A stretch of DNA of 64,000 nt from positions 149,552,285-149,616,284 of the forward strand of contig CM062293.1 of assembly GCA_031216915.1 (NCBI GenBank), written 5' to 3'. The notes under the pieces were generated by a model. That model worked only from the letters and a program-made list of their open reading frames with translations, did not search any database and had not been told where the DNA came from. This stretch comes from Pictodentalium vernedei (taxonomy: Eukaryota > Mollusca > Scaphopoda > Dentaliida > Dentaliidae). Of the stretch, positions 10,529-19,104 are shown in pieces (the stretch's first letter is position 1; the number at the start of each line of letters is the position of its first letter). Both the position numbers and the translations under genes were made by a program.

Positions 10529-11418
10529 TCTCTGTTTGGCCCTTCATCAGTCAACATCTCACTGATCTTTGTGCTTGTAAATCTCAGTTTAAAGGATGCC
10601 AGACACGTAATTCTTGGAGAAAATGTGATTCTAAGGAGGATAGAAGGAGGAGAGGAAAAAAGAAGTGGCAAAAAATAATCAGGGCTGTACTTAAAATTTT
10701 TTGTTGAAATTATGTTAAGTTGCCTATTTTCGAGGCAAACGCCTCTTGTTGTCATTCTTGCTAATTGTTGCACTGCTTATTCAGTGTTTCCTCTCCCCTA
10801 ACCTTCTAAAGTCCCCCCTTGCAATTCTCCCATGCTTTTGGCATATTTTTGAGAAGTTTCATTTCTAAAAATTCCCTGGGAGAGTTGCTTGGTTACAGAA
10901 TGTTTTCTGTTATTTTCCCCATAGTTACGTTTTCACCCATGGGTGTATAACGTTTGTGTTCTGCATCTTCCATCTGATGTTCTGCAGATTCTCCCCTGGG
11001 AGTCTCTGTTTTGCATCAGATAGAGTGTAATTGATGACTGATTCCGGGCCAGTTTTTTCAGTGCCTGGAGTCATGTTTTCTTCTGTGTTTACACTGTTTG
11101 TTTTCATTGGCAACAGCCTTTTTTGAGGGGGGCTGTTTGCCTTTGAGGTAGTTTATCTCATTATAAGATACATTTATATTATCCGAAAGTGTCTCATTAA
11201 TTATTTTATATAATTTTAAAATTTTTGACCACACTTTGCCATCGGATCCATCGGGGCTCAACGTTACTTTTCAGCAACTTGGGCTTCTCTGAAAAAATAT
11301 TTTTTCAAAATTATTTTGTTTTGCAATTGTTTTTTCATTTATTAATGGATCATGTTATTATGTATCTTTGTGTCAGGGGTTTTTGCGAGTAACTAGGACT
11401 TATTGTTGTTCTTTCACA

Positions 11419-13521
11419 ATGAAGGGAACTTGTTCAAATTGTAATAGGAAGAAATCTTCCTCTGACTTTCATGATTATTGCATTAATTGTAGTCAGTGTT
11501 CTCGCATTAATCCCTGTCCTGTATGTGAACATTGGGATGAGAAACATTGGAAACGTGTGTCACGATATGTTGTTTCTGGAGAAAGAGCGATGCCGGCTCT
11601 TTCTCCACAAGGTCACTCTACTCTCTCAGTTTCTATTTCAGAGGAACCAGAACAGGGTGATGTTTCCATGTTATCTTCTTCAAGTGTGCGTCCGTCGTCA
11701 CAATTAAATACAGAGCTAGCGGCAAAAGTGCTCATGGAGATTAGACAAATGTCGTCCGCTAGCTCGCCCGGTGTAGCGTCCATTCACCGAATGGTTCGGC
11801 AGCCGGGTTCGTCCGATGCGGTCCAAGAGGAAATTTTGGGTGATGCGAGCACTATAAAAATAATAGATGCACACCCAGTGACGGCGGATAGTGAACGAGA
11901 ACGGAGGAAGCCTTTTAGTCCGGTTCCTAGCTCGTCCAGGTCCAGCCGGGCCGCGAGCGAGAGAGGCCCCTCTCTCGTACAACAACATCTGGGACCAGAT
12001 GTTGTGGTACAAAATGTGTCTTTAGCGGAGCATACGTCCGTCGCTCGGGACGCTCCGTTGTATAAGCAGTCCGCAGAGACTGTTAAGGCTTCCTCTTCTC
12101 GCCGGCGCACACGACCGCACCTTGGCTGCGTGACCTCCGATATTTTGCCAGCTTCGCCGATGAAGGATTCTTCGGCGACCAGGTCACACCATCCGGCAGC
12201 CAGGGATTCGAGACCGATGGACTCCGGACGTTCGCATAGGAAAAGTATGCGGGAGCCATCTGATGCGGAGCTGCCCTCGGCAAAGCAGCGAAAGACCGCT
12301 CCTCCGCAGGTCTCGACGTCGGACATTCTAGTGCAGATAGCACAACTTATCGCAGCATCCCAGCAGCCGACAGAGACGGTGTCGGATCGAGAATTATCCG
12401 ACGGCGCTGGGTCGGTACGCTCCGCCGAAGCATCGGGGGCGGACGACCGGGAACATCGGGAGGTCCGACCGGATGGTGAAAGGGATACGGATGAATTGGA
12501 GCTATCCCTTTCGGAACAACACAAAGCTGCCGTGGACTTCATCCGGCACTTTCTTCCTCAAGTTGTTCCGTCGGGCCAGACTGCTGCGCTTCCGGACAGG
12601 AGAATTATAGCGTCATTGGACTCTGATTTTTTCGAGCGGTTCAGGGACATCGCTCCCGAGTTTCCGTCGCAGTCCAATAATGTTGCAAGAACATTTGAAT
12701 TATTGAACGACGCTATTTTTAAACTTGCTTCCAGGACGGGGAAAGCAGGCTTCTTGTCCGCAAATACTCTCAACCTGCCTTTCATTAATGCAAGGAATAA
12801 ATTCGACACGGCAGGTCAGGGTATACCGAGAGTTCCTCTGCGTATGGACGACGAGGCGGAAGACTTAGAGCTATCATTACCGTCGTCAGCTTCTATTCCA
12901 ACCACAGTGTTGGAAACAGCTATTGCGTCTAACAGAGCCAATTTAGATGCCTTATCTTACGCAGATCACCTTACGAAGGCGTTATCACTGCGTCTTCAAG
13001 GGGAAGAGTTTCAGGATATACAATCCTCCTTAAGACTTCTTTCAAGGGCAGTAGCTTATTCCACGTGTAACTCCGCCCTTTCAGTGGCAAATCTGGAGTT
13101 GGTTAGACGTGACGCAGCCCTGTCTACATCCACACTAGTGGATTCTAAGGTGAAGAACTCTCTTAGAGTCGCTTCGGTCTCAGGAGATCTTCTCTTTGAC
13201 GGCAAGCTTTCCGCTATTTATGATAATATTAAAAAGAAAGCTAGTGATTCTCTGTTGTTTAGATCCGCTCCTAAAAGGTCGGATACAGCAGACACGAATA
13301 AGGCGGGCACTTCTGGGTCTTATCCGCCCAAGAGAGGTTCCTATAGAGGTTCCGGTGCGTCCTCTAGCTCTTATTCGAGAGACCGTCAGGATAGCGACTC
13401 TCGTTCGGGACGTCCTTCAGGCCGGGACAATCGGTCGGACGCCCCGAGGTCGACGAGGCGAGGTGCGGGTCGTGGAAGACGTGGTTTCTCCTACCGCAGG
13501 CCTCGCAGATCCAGGAGGTGA
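11419..13521 (+). CDS. gag: DIRS gag-like protein, 700 aa
   Basis: This is the first ORF of the DIRS element, a presumed nucleic-acid-binding structural protein. The frame is open from 11368, but the first ATG is at 11419 and is the likely start. The N-terminus has paired cysteines (CSNC, CINCSQC, CPVC within residues 4-40) that look like a small zinc-binding module. A long Ser/Arg-rich, probably disordered region follows (residues ~60-330). Then comes a folded part (~370-620) with hydrophobic helices, and a Gly/Ser/Arg-rich basic tail (GRGRRGFSYRRPRRSRR) suited to binding RNA. It overlaps the RT frame at its 3' end. Several long antisense ORFs lie across it; I treat them as shadows. Confidence 0.85.
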   Translation: MKGTCSNCNRKKSSSDFHDYCINCSQCSRINPCPVCEHWDEKHWKRVSRYVVSGERAMPALSPQGHSTLSVSISEEPEQGDVSMLSSSSVRPSSQLNTELAAKVLMEIRQMSSASSPGVASIHRMVRQPGSSDAVQEEILGDASTIKIIDAHPVTADSERERRKPFSPVPSSSRSSRAASERGPSLVQQHLGPDVVVQNVSLAEHTSVARDAPLYKQSAETVKASSSRRRTRPHLGCVTSDILPASPMKDSSATRSHHPAARDSRPMDSGRSHRKSMREPSDAELPSAKQRKTAPPQVSTSDILVQIAQLIAASQQPTETVSDRELSDGAGSVRSAEASGADDREHREVRPDGERDTDELELSLSEQHKAAVDFIRHFLPQVVPSGQTAALPDRRIIASLDSDFFERFRDIAPEFPSQSNNVARTFELLNDAIFKLASRTGKAGFLSANTLNLPFINARNKFDTAGQGIPRVPLRMDDEAEDLELSLPSSASIPTTVLETAIASNRANLDALSYADHLTKALSLRLQGEEFQDIQSSLRLLSRAVAYSTCNSALSVANLELVRRDAALSTSTLVDSKVKNSLRVASVSGDLLFDGKLSAIYDNIKKKASDSLLFRSAPKRSDTADTNKAGTSGSYPPKRGSYRGSGASSSSYSRDRQDSDSRSGRPSGRDNRSDAPRSTRRGAGRGRRGFSYRRPRRSRR

Positions 13522-15511
13522 TGGCTCAAACCTCTATCGCGTTCCGGTTGGCGGAAGGTTGTCGAGTTTTTCTCAAGAGTGGGCGTCGATTACGGACGAC
13601 CCGTGGGTGAGAGGAGTGACTTCGGAAGGTCTAAAGATATCCTTCAAACGAAAGCCTCCATTAACTCGAAGTCCAAAGTGGACTCATCTTCCGTCAAACC
13701 CTCAGAAAAGAGACGCTCTGCTATCAGAGGTGCAGTCTCTTTTAATGAAGAACGCGGTAGAGGTCGTAGAAAACCAGGAATCGCTGGGATTCTACAGCCA
13801 TCTGTTTCTGGTTCCGAAACCAGACGGCTCGTTCCGTCCAGTCATAGATTTGAGCTGGATAAACAAGCTGATCGTCGCTCCGAAGTTTTATATGGAGACG
13901 ATTCGATCGGTCAGAGCGAGTATTCGGGTGAACGATTATGCAACGAGCATAGATCTCAAAGATGCGTACTTTCACGTCATGGTACATCCGACATTCCGAA
14001 AGTATCTACGCTTCGCAGTCCTAGGAGTGGTGTATCAGTTCCGGGCCATGTGCTTCGGATTGAATCTAGCACCCTGGGCTTTCACTCGGGTAATGAACTC
14101 GGTAATGATCTACTTCCGAGCTCATTCGTCTGCGGTAACGTCGGCCTACCTGGACGACATTCTTCAGAGGTACGGCAACGAGTTAACGCTTCAGAACGAT
14201 GTTCAGAATCTTCTTCTATTGCTCCGATGTCTCGGTTTCATAGTAAACGAGGAGAAGTCGGATCTGGTGCCGTCCAAGTCATTCACTCATCTGGGAATGA
14301 GCTTCGAGACGCACAACAATCTCGTTCGTCTGCCGTTAACCAGAGCGAAATTAGTCAGTTGTTACGCTCGCTATTGTCTAAATACAGACAAAGTCACAGC
14401 GAGAGAATTTATGAGACTGATAGGTCTGTGCGGAGCCGCCGCGGATCTCATTCCGATGGGACGGCTACGCACACGGCCTCTTCAAATTTTCCTGACTCAG
14501 AATTGGAGTGTGAAAATTCATTCGCTCGATGTAGACGTTCTCTTGTCAGATCAAGTGAAACAAGAGATTCAGACTTGGGCAAACATTCAGTGGTTAACTC
14601 AAGGAGTTCCGCTGCAGTTGCCGGATCCGAGTTTTACCATTATGACGGATGCCAGTCAAACAGGTTGGGGTGCATCATTAATCCCAACGGATTCGAGATG
14701 CCAGGGTCTTTGGGATCCGCAATTCCTGTGCAAGCACATAAACATCAAGGAAATGATGTCAATTTGGCTTGCGTTACGTCACTGGATGGACATTATTCAC
14801 GATGCTCATGTCCAAATCCTATCCGACAATACGACTGTAGTGGCGTATATACGGAATCAGGGAGGCACTCATTCAGTTCCGTTGTTCAATCTAACGGAAA
14901 GAATCCTTCTGTTTGCGTTGGAACATCACGTTCTTCTTTCGGTCCATCACATACCGGGTCGTCTGAATGTGCTAGCAGACTCCCTTTCACGAAAGGGTCG
15001 CTTGTTGCCGTCGGAGTGGACTCTCAACAAACAAGTATTCAATCAGATTTGCTACCAATGGGAACGGCCAATGATAGACTTATTTGCGACACATCTCAAC
15101 AATCAGTTGCAGACGTATGTGTCCCCGTGTCCGGATCCAAGAGCATTTGCAGTAGACGCTCTATCGATCCCTTGGGACGGAATGATAGGATATGCGTATC
15201 CTCCAGCGCCGTTAATTCAACAAGTATTGCTAAAGATAAAACAATCTCAATGCAAGATTCTGTTGGTAGCATCTCTGTCGCCACAGAGACCGTGGATAAA
15301 TCTACTCAGGTGTCTGTTGTGGGACCTACCGCGGAAGCTCCCTCCACGAGAGGATCTTCTTTGGCAGGGGAAATCGCGCCAACTACATCACTACCCGCAA
15401 GGTCTCAACCTTCACGTTTTTCCGTTGTGCGGTCCTTCTTGCATGGCAAGCACTTTACAGGACGAGCAGTGGACGCGATTTCTAACTGTAGGAGGACCTC
15501 CTCTTCGCTAA
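13196..15511 (+). CDS. pol: DIRS reverse transcriptase / RNase H polyprotein
   Basis: This is the second DIRS ORF. The frame opens inside gag at 13196, but no convincing ATG exists before the RT domain, so translation may depend on frameshifting or re-initiation; the true start is unresolved. RT motifs: LFLVPKPDGSFRPVIDL (about residues 202-218), SIDLKDAYFHV, the GLNLAPWAFT block and the catalytic YLDD at residues 318-321. RNase H: Asp485 (TDAS), Glu519 and Asp544 (LSDNT), with LADSLSR downstream. The C-terminal part (RPMIDLFATHLNNQL, then AFAVDALSIPWD) is the segment usual in DIRS elements that is often annotated as methyltransferase-like; I see no clear methyltransferase catalytic motif. 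No stops or frameshifts. Confidence 0.9.
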   Translation: MTASFPLFMIILKRKLVILCCLDPLLKGRIQQTRIRRALLGLIRPREVPIEVPVRPLALIRETVRIATLVRDVLQAGTIGRTPRGRRGEVRVVEDVVSPTAGLADPGGDGSNLYRVPVGGRLSSFSQEWASITDDPWVRGVTSEGLKISFKRKPPLTRSPKWTHLPSNPQKRDALLSEVQSLLMKNAVEVVENQESLGFYSHLFLVPKPDGSFRPVIDLSWINKLIVAPKFYMETIRSVRASIRVNDYATSIDLKDAYFHVMVHPTFRKYLRFAVLGVVYQFRAMCFGLNLAPWAFTRVMNSVMIYFRAHSSAVTSAYLDDILQRYGNELTLQNDVQNLLLLLRCLGFIVNEEKSDLVPSKSFTHLGMSFETHNNLVRLPLTRAKLVSCYARYCLNTDKVTAREFMRLIGLCGAAADLIPMGRLRTRPLQIFLTQNWSVKIHSLDVDVLLSDQVKQEIQTWANIQWLTQGVPLQLPDPSFTIMTDASQTGWGASLIPTDSRCQGLWDPQFLCKHINIKEMMSIWLALRHWMDIIHDAHVQILSDNTTVVAYIRNQGGTHSVPLFNLTERILLFALEHHVLLSVHHIPGRLNVLADSLSRKGRLLPSEWTLNKQVFNQICYQWERPMIDLFATHLNNQLQTYVSPCPDPRAFAVDALSIPWDGMIGYAYPPAPLIQQVLLKIKQSQCKILLVASLSPQRPWINLLRCLLWDLPRKLPPREDLLWQGKSRQLHHYPQGLNLHVFPLCGPSCMASTLQDEQWTRFLTVGGPPLR

Positions 15512-16467
15512 ACTATGCGGCTAAGTGGAAGGTTTTCCGTCGTTGGTGTAGGGATCATTCTGTTGATATATTTGATCCCTCTATACCAGACATTGCTAAC
15601 TTTCTAGTATACTTGTTTGACGAAATCAAACTGCAACCTGTTACTATAAAGGGTTATAGATCTATGTTATCTGATACCTATGCACATCATGATAGTTTAC
15701 AAATTGGATCTAATGTCTCTTTATCGAAATTGGTTAGAAACTTTTCGATAAATAGACCCAGAACTCTTAGATTAATTCCTAAGTGGAATTTAGCTTGGGT
15801 TCTCCTTAAATTGAAGGAAAAGCCATTTGAACCTCTTGGGACAGTAGATTTCAAATTCTTATCTTATAAGACAGCTTTTCTCTTAGCTTTCTCTTCTGCC
15901 AGAAGAGTCAGTGAGCTTCATGCACTATCGGTGGATGATTCTCATTATCGTAGTGTTGGGAACACTATCACCTTCACTACTAATGTCGGTTTTTTAGCTA
16001 AGAATCAGGCTCCTAATAAATATCCGGAACCTATTGTTATTAAGGCTCTTCCGTCTTCAGACGGGCGTAGGCCTTTACTCTGTCCTGTTAGAGCACTACG
16101 TATCTATAAACAGAGATCTCAGTTCATCAGAAAGGGACGGAAACGTTTCTTTCTGTCTTTGATGCCTAATAGAAAGGACATTTCAGTCCATTCTATTGCT
16201 AGATGGATTCAGTTAACTATCCGTACTGCGTATGAAGATTTATCTTCTTCTCAGCAGTCTGTGCTTAAGATTTCTGCTCATGAAGTAAGAGCTCTTTCTA
16301 CTTCCTGGGCTTATGCTAATAGTGTTGCTATTACAGATTTAATGAAGGCTGCTTATTGGTCTCAGCCATCCACATTTACTAATTTTTATCTCAGAAATAT
16401 TGAGTCCATTTCTGGAGACCTGCATTGTTTAGGTCCGTTATCTGTTGCTCAGAATGTCGTCCACTAA
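13579..16467 (+). CDS. YR: DIRS tyrosine recombinase (domain at about 15500-16467)
   Basis: This is the third ORF. The frame is open for 962 codons, but only about the last 330 residues look like protein under selection; the first ~600 overlap RT/RNase H in another frame and are Ser/Arg-rich. The recombinase part starts near residue 640 (SLNYAAKWKVFRRWC) and has an N-terminal SAM-like segment. Catalytic residues seen: Arg in SARRVSEL (775/776), His901 and Arg904 in HEVRALSTSWA, and Tyr937 in NFYLR, with Trp927 between. It integrates the circular DNA intermediate (family knowledge). Translation start is unknown; extensive overlap of these two ORFs is usual in DIRS elements. Confidence 0.88.
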   Translation: MGVDYGRPVGERSDFGRSKDILQTKASINSKSKVDSSSVKPSEKRRSAIRGAVSFNEERGRGRRKPGIAGILQPSVSGSETRRLVPSSHRFELDKQADRRSEVLYGDDSIGQSEYSGERLCNEHRSQRCVLSRHGTSDIPKVSTLRSPRSGVSVPGHVLRIESSTLGFHSGNELGNDLLPSSFVCGNVGLPGRHSSEVRQRVNASERCSESSSIAPMSRFHSKRGEVGSGAVQVIHSSGNELRDAQQSRSSAVNQSEISQLLRSLLSKYRQSHSERIYETDRSVRSRRGSHSDGTATHTASSNFPDSELECENSFARCRRSLVRSSETRDSDLGKHSVVNSRSSAAVAGSEFYHYDGCQSNRLGCIINPNGFEMPGSLGSAIPVQAHKHQGNDVNLACVTSLDGHYSRCSCPNPIRQYDCSGVYTESGRHSFSSVVQSNGKNPSVCVGTSRSSFGPSHTGSSECASRLPFTKGSLVAVGVDSQQTSIQSDLLPMGTANDRLICDTSQQSVADVCVPVSGSKSICSRRSIDPLGRNDRICVSSSAVNSTSIAKDKTISMQDSVGSISVATETVDKSTQVSVVGPTAEAPSTRGSSLAGEIAPTTSLPARSQPSRFSVVRSFLHGKHFTGRAVDAISNCRRTSSSLNYAAKWKVFRRWCRDHSVDIFDPSIPDIANFLVYLFDEIKLQPVTIKGYRSMLSDTYAHHDSLQIGSNVSLSKLVRNFSINRPRTLRLIPKWNLAWVLLKLKEKPFEPLGTVDFKFLSYKTAFLLAFSSARRVSELHALSVDDSHYRSVGNTITFTTNVGFLAKNQAPNKYPEPIVIKALPSSDGRRPLLCPVRALRIYKQRSQFIRKGRKRFFLSLMPNRKDISVHSIARWIQLTIRTAYEDLSSSQQSVLKISAHEVRALSTSWAYANSVAITDLMKAAYWSQPSTFTNFYLRNIESISGDLHCLGPLSVAQNVVH

Positions 16468-17036
16468 ACAGTTGCAACTATAGTTATGCAGGCTTTCTGT
16501 TCCGGCAGTGACTCCGTCCGGCTGCCCTCTTCGCTCTGGGCTATTTGACCCAGGGCAAGGGGAAGGGGGGGGGGGCGGGTGTTCCCTTAGGTCACCTGCT
16601 TTATAGTGAAAAGCAAGGGAATGCCTCCTCCAAGACAGTATTTCTGAGTCGCTTCCGGGATGGTTTTAAAGTGTAATATTAATGTTTAATTTCATTCATG
16701 TCTTATTTTTAAAGTGTAGCTCGGTGTGAAGCATTTGTATATGTCAAGTGTCAAACGGGCTTTAATATACAATACTCGGACACTTTTAAATGATTATAAA
16801 GAGTCTCAATTCTCTGGACTACTTTATTTATTGGCTTGCTTTAAAAATAATTAGTATAAAGGTTATACTGGATGTTAATAGAGAACATGAATGTTATTGT
16901 GCTCAATTATTAAGGGTAGTGTATCTTTCTAATTTAAATATTAAATAAGAAAGATACATGTAAAGCCTAATACTCCTTTTCTCCTTAAGGGGTTACCTCT
17001 TTATTTTATAATTGAGCTTATTGGATTTTCCTCTAT

Positions 17037-17150
17037 GTCCTAGGCCCTCCAGCCTGTTTACTATTCAGCTAAGTCTGGGTCATTGGTACAGTATAAAAAT
17101 GTTAAAAAATTTATAGTAATTTATATATTTTTTATACTTACCAATGACCC
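17037..17150 (+). repeat. Internal complementary region (ICR) of the DIRS element
   Basis: 17065-17098 (CAGCTAAGTCTGGGTCATTGG... CAGTATAAAAAT) is the reverse complement of the left end. It is followed directly by GTTAAAAAATTTATAG... to ACCAATGACCC, the reverse complement of the right end. This joined arrangement is the template for the circle junction. The preceding CCCTCCAGCCTGTTTACTATTCAGC block recurs in the other two DIRS copies (about 9-32 and 22122-22147). Confidence 0.88.
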
Positions 17151-17212
17151 CTGAGTTGGGAACTCTTGCCTCCCCGCTGAGTACATAGCGCTGACCAGGC
17201 ACTGCCAGTAAG

Positions 17213-17423
17213 AATGATATTTGGCGCCAATTTCGGGACGACTGCGTCACTGCGCATGCGCAGTAGAGTCGTACTATGGAGGTCCTTTAGGACATGATTT
17301 CTTTTTGTTTTGGATGCAAATTTTGGGGATTGGGGGGCAAAATTTGTGTTTGGCCCTGGTTTTTGTGGAGTCTGGGTCATTGGTAAGTATAAAAAATATA
17401 TAAATTACTATAAATTTTTTAAC
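17213..17423 (-). repeat. Right inverted terminal repeat of the DIRS element
   Basis: 17213-17370 is identical in reverse complement to 10371-10528. The outer end ...ATTTTTTAAC stops at about 17423, where repeat P3 resumes. It contains the mirrored NRF1-like (17249-17264) and E2F-like (17221-17230) palindromes. Confidence 0.9.
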
Positions 17424-17484
17424 TTTTGTCACTCCTGAGGGTCTCAAGGATTGACAGTGTATCCTATAGAGATGGATTGCTTAA

Positions 17485-17690
17485 CCCTCTGCTCTCTGAT
17501 GTCAAAATACCATAGTTTTCAGCAGCAAATTTTCTCCCACAATGCAGCTAAGACTTTTACAAATTATATCTTGTTTGACAGAGCTTAATGAGCTCTGTCA
17601 AACAAGATATAATTTGTAAAATTGTTCATCCTGCATGGACAATATGGAGTCAATGACGAAAAATATGAAATACTACCAGAGTGCTTGGAG
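17485..17690. mobile_element. TTAA-flanked MITE (family 2) with 30 bp-arm palindrome
   Basis: It is flanked by TTAA at 17481-17484 and 17691-17694; the uninterrupted site is seen in P2 ('GATTGCCTAATGTAGA'). Ends are CCCTCTGC... and ...GTGCTTGGAG. The centre has exact 30 bp arms (17556-17585 and 17591-17620) around TAATG. TTAA targets and CCC-type ends suggest a piggyBac-type transposase acting in trans. Relatives are at 29571-29777 and 58136-58330. Confidence 0.8.
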
Positions 17691-17773
17691 TTAACGTAGA
17701 CTCATTCTTGGACTCTGTTTATATCGTGTTCTGTTCAAGGTGAGTGCTTTCAGACCCTGTAGGGCCTCTTGTT

Positions 17774-19104
17774 TATTCATTTATTTGCATCCAAAATACT
17801 TAAAAGACCAGGTAATTCAAAGTTACAATATCGTAATTTGAGTGCAACAAGGCACCAATGGCAGTGCCTTTTAATTTGTTTTCATTTACAATCAGATTCC
17901 ATTTAGCACTAAAATTTTTCATTTGGTTCCAGGAGTTATATTTTGATGGGAATCCAAGTGTTGATTAATGCGAAGATTCCCCCAACAAAACCACAGAGAA
18001 TCCATGTAGATTCCTGCCACACCTCTGCTAGGTTTCGCTTGAAAAGAAAGTCAATTTAACCTTTTACCTTACATAATGGCAGCAAATTAACTAAAACAAG
18101 GCTAACATGACCTGAAATATCCTGACACCGTGTCTATAAAATTGTACAAATGTGGCTGTCATTGGAACCAGCTCAATGAGTATTTTATTGATAAATGCTG
18201 TTTATTTTTTTAAAAATTCAATTGATGTTTTAAAAATTATAAAGCAGTCCTGGGTAAAGGGTTAACATGTTATTAGTATACAACAGGGATTCAACCATGG
18301 TGACCTCATGGGATCCTGGGGCACTCTAGCAAGTATGGATTGTCGCCAACCACTTTCAAGAGAATGCAAATGATTTCTCCAAATTTAGATGAAATATAAG
18401 CCCTGGGCACCAAAAGAATGACTTGGCACTGAACAAAAAATCCACTTGGCACCAAAATAATTCAGGCCAGTAGTGTTCAACAGATTACCAAAAATGGTTG
18501 CTGACCAATTACTGGTTATTTGACCTTACAATCGGCCGATTCTGATGCAAATTCCAATTGTAATAGTGTGTACTATTAGAAAAGTTGAGGCTCGAAAGAA
18601 CTACTTTAAACTGAACATTTTTCACAGTGTTAAATTACCAGTTGTGCACACTACATGTAAGTCAGTAAATGTTTACCACCCAAGTGCATGCGACGGGAAA
18701 TTTTACAGCAACCTGAGTCAGTGGTGGAGTGCAGCCTTCACTTTTCTGGTATGAACTGGCGATTGCCGCAAGTATGCTCAATTCTAAGCCTTACATGTTG
18801 TTTAATTTGTAAATCCTGTAAAGGGGCGTCTACAGAGATTAACAATACACATTGTGGTTGTTTCTCAACTTCATTGACATCATTTTACAGTAACAATTGA
18901 ACAATTGCAGAAGATAATAAACTATGGTTATTGCTTGGCAACAACCATTTGAATTGATTTTCCAGGAGCCATTGCCATTGTCATGCGGTTGCCCACAATC
19001 GACCAATTGTGGTGGTCGGTTCTGATCATCGGTTGAACACTACAGGCCAGCATGAAAACTGAGTAGGAGTCTTAACTATTTTCATACATTTCTGTGTTTT
19101 TCAG
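17774..19104. other. Intron sequence before the last C3orf38-like exon
   Basis: No coding seen. It contains a TTAA-flanked diverged MITE (18060-18261) and a segment near 18480-19040 with ACCAATTACTGG and GACCAATTGTGG, resembling the dispersed material at 2870-3300. It ends in a pyrimidine-rich acceptor. Confidence 0.5.
18060..18261. mobile_element. Diverged TTAA-flanked MITE
   Basis: TTAA at 18056-18059 and 18262-18265. Ends read CTTTTACCTTA and TGGGTAAAGG, like the family 1 termini (CCCTTTACC / GGTAAAGGG). It keeps GTCATTGGAACCAGCTCAATGAG, one half of a palindrome also seen complete at 28751-28793; the other half is lost. Confidence 0.6.

Larger units (their letters stand above)
10329..17423 (+). 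mobile_element. Complete DIRS-type tyrosine-recombinase retrotransposon, 7.1 kb
   Basis: It has inverted terminal repeats (10329-10528 and 17213-17423, with 158 bp identical), an internal complementary region near 17065-17150, and three long ORFs in the DIRS order gag, RT/RNase H, tyrosine recombinase (YR). There is no integrase and no LTR. It is inserted in repeat P3 with no clear target duplication, as expected for YR-mediated insertion of a circle. All ORFs are open and the terminal repeats are identical over 158 bp, so it is young and possibly still autonomous. The gag half is richer in GC than the flanks. A poly-G stretch near 16565-16575 lies in the 3' untranslated part. Confidence 0.92.
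8849..17773 (+). mobile_element. Pearl-like / Helentron-type repeat P3, interrupted by a DIRS element and a MITE
   Basis: The 5' end (TTTTTTTTAGCTCACCTTGAC-AAA-GTCAAGCTGAGCT) is a strong palindrome. The 3' end has AAGGTGAG, a hairpin-like AGACCCTGTAGGGCCT and CTTGTTTA near 17773. The P2 sequence across 8549-8660 is found here split. The left part ends near 10328, and the right part resumes at 17424 (CACTCCTGAGGGTCTCAAGGATTGACA). A second insertion (17485-17690) sits in its 3' part. A G-run at about 9577-9593 expands a short G tract of the tandem unit. Confidence 0.7.
2607..19104 (+). other. 16.5 kb intron of the C3orf38-like gene
   Basis: It is bounded by donor GTAAGA at 2607 and acceptor TTTTTCAG ending at 19104. 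The phase is 0 on both sides once the upstream A-run is corrected. It holds pearl-like repeats P2 and P3, a whole DIRS element, TTAA- and TA-flanked MITEs and hairpins. I saw no further exon in it. Confidence 0.65.

Noticed and set aside
11784-12542. 252-codon ORF on the - strand over the gag gene
   Set aside because: It is antisense to a recognised coding ORF with strong codon bias; its protein has no domain. Treated as a shadow.
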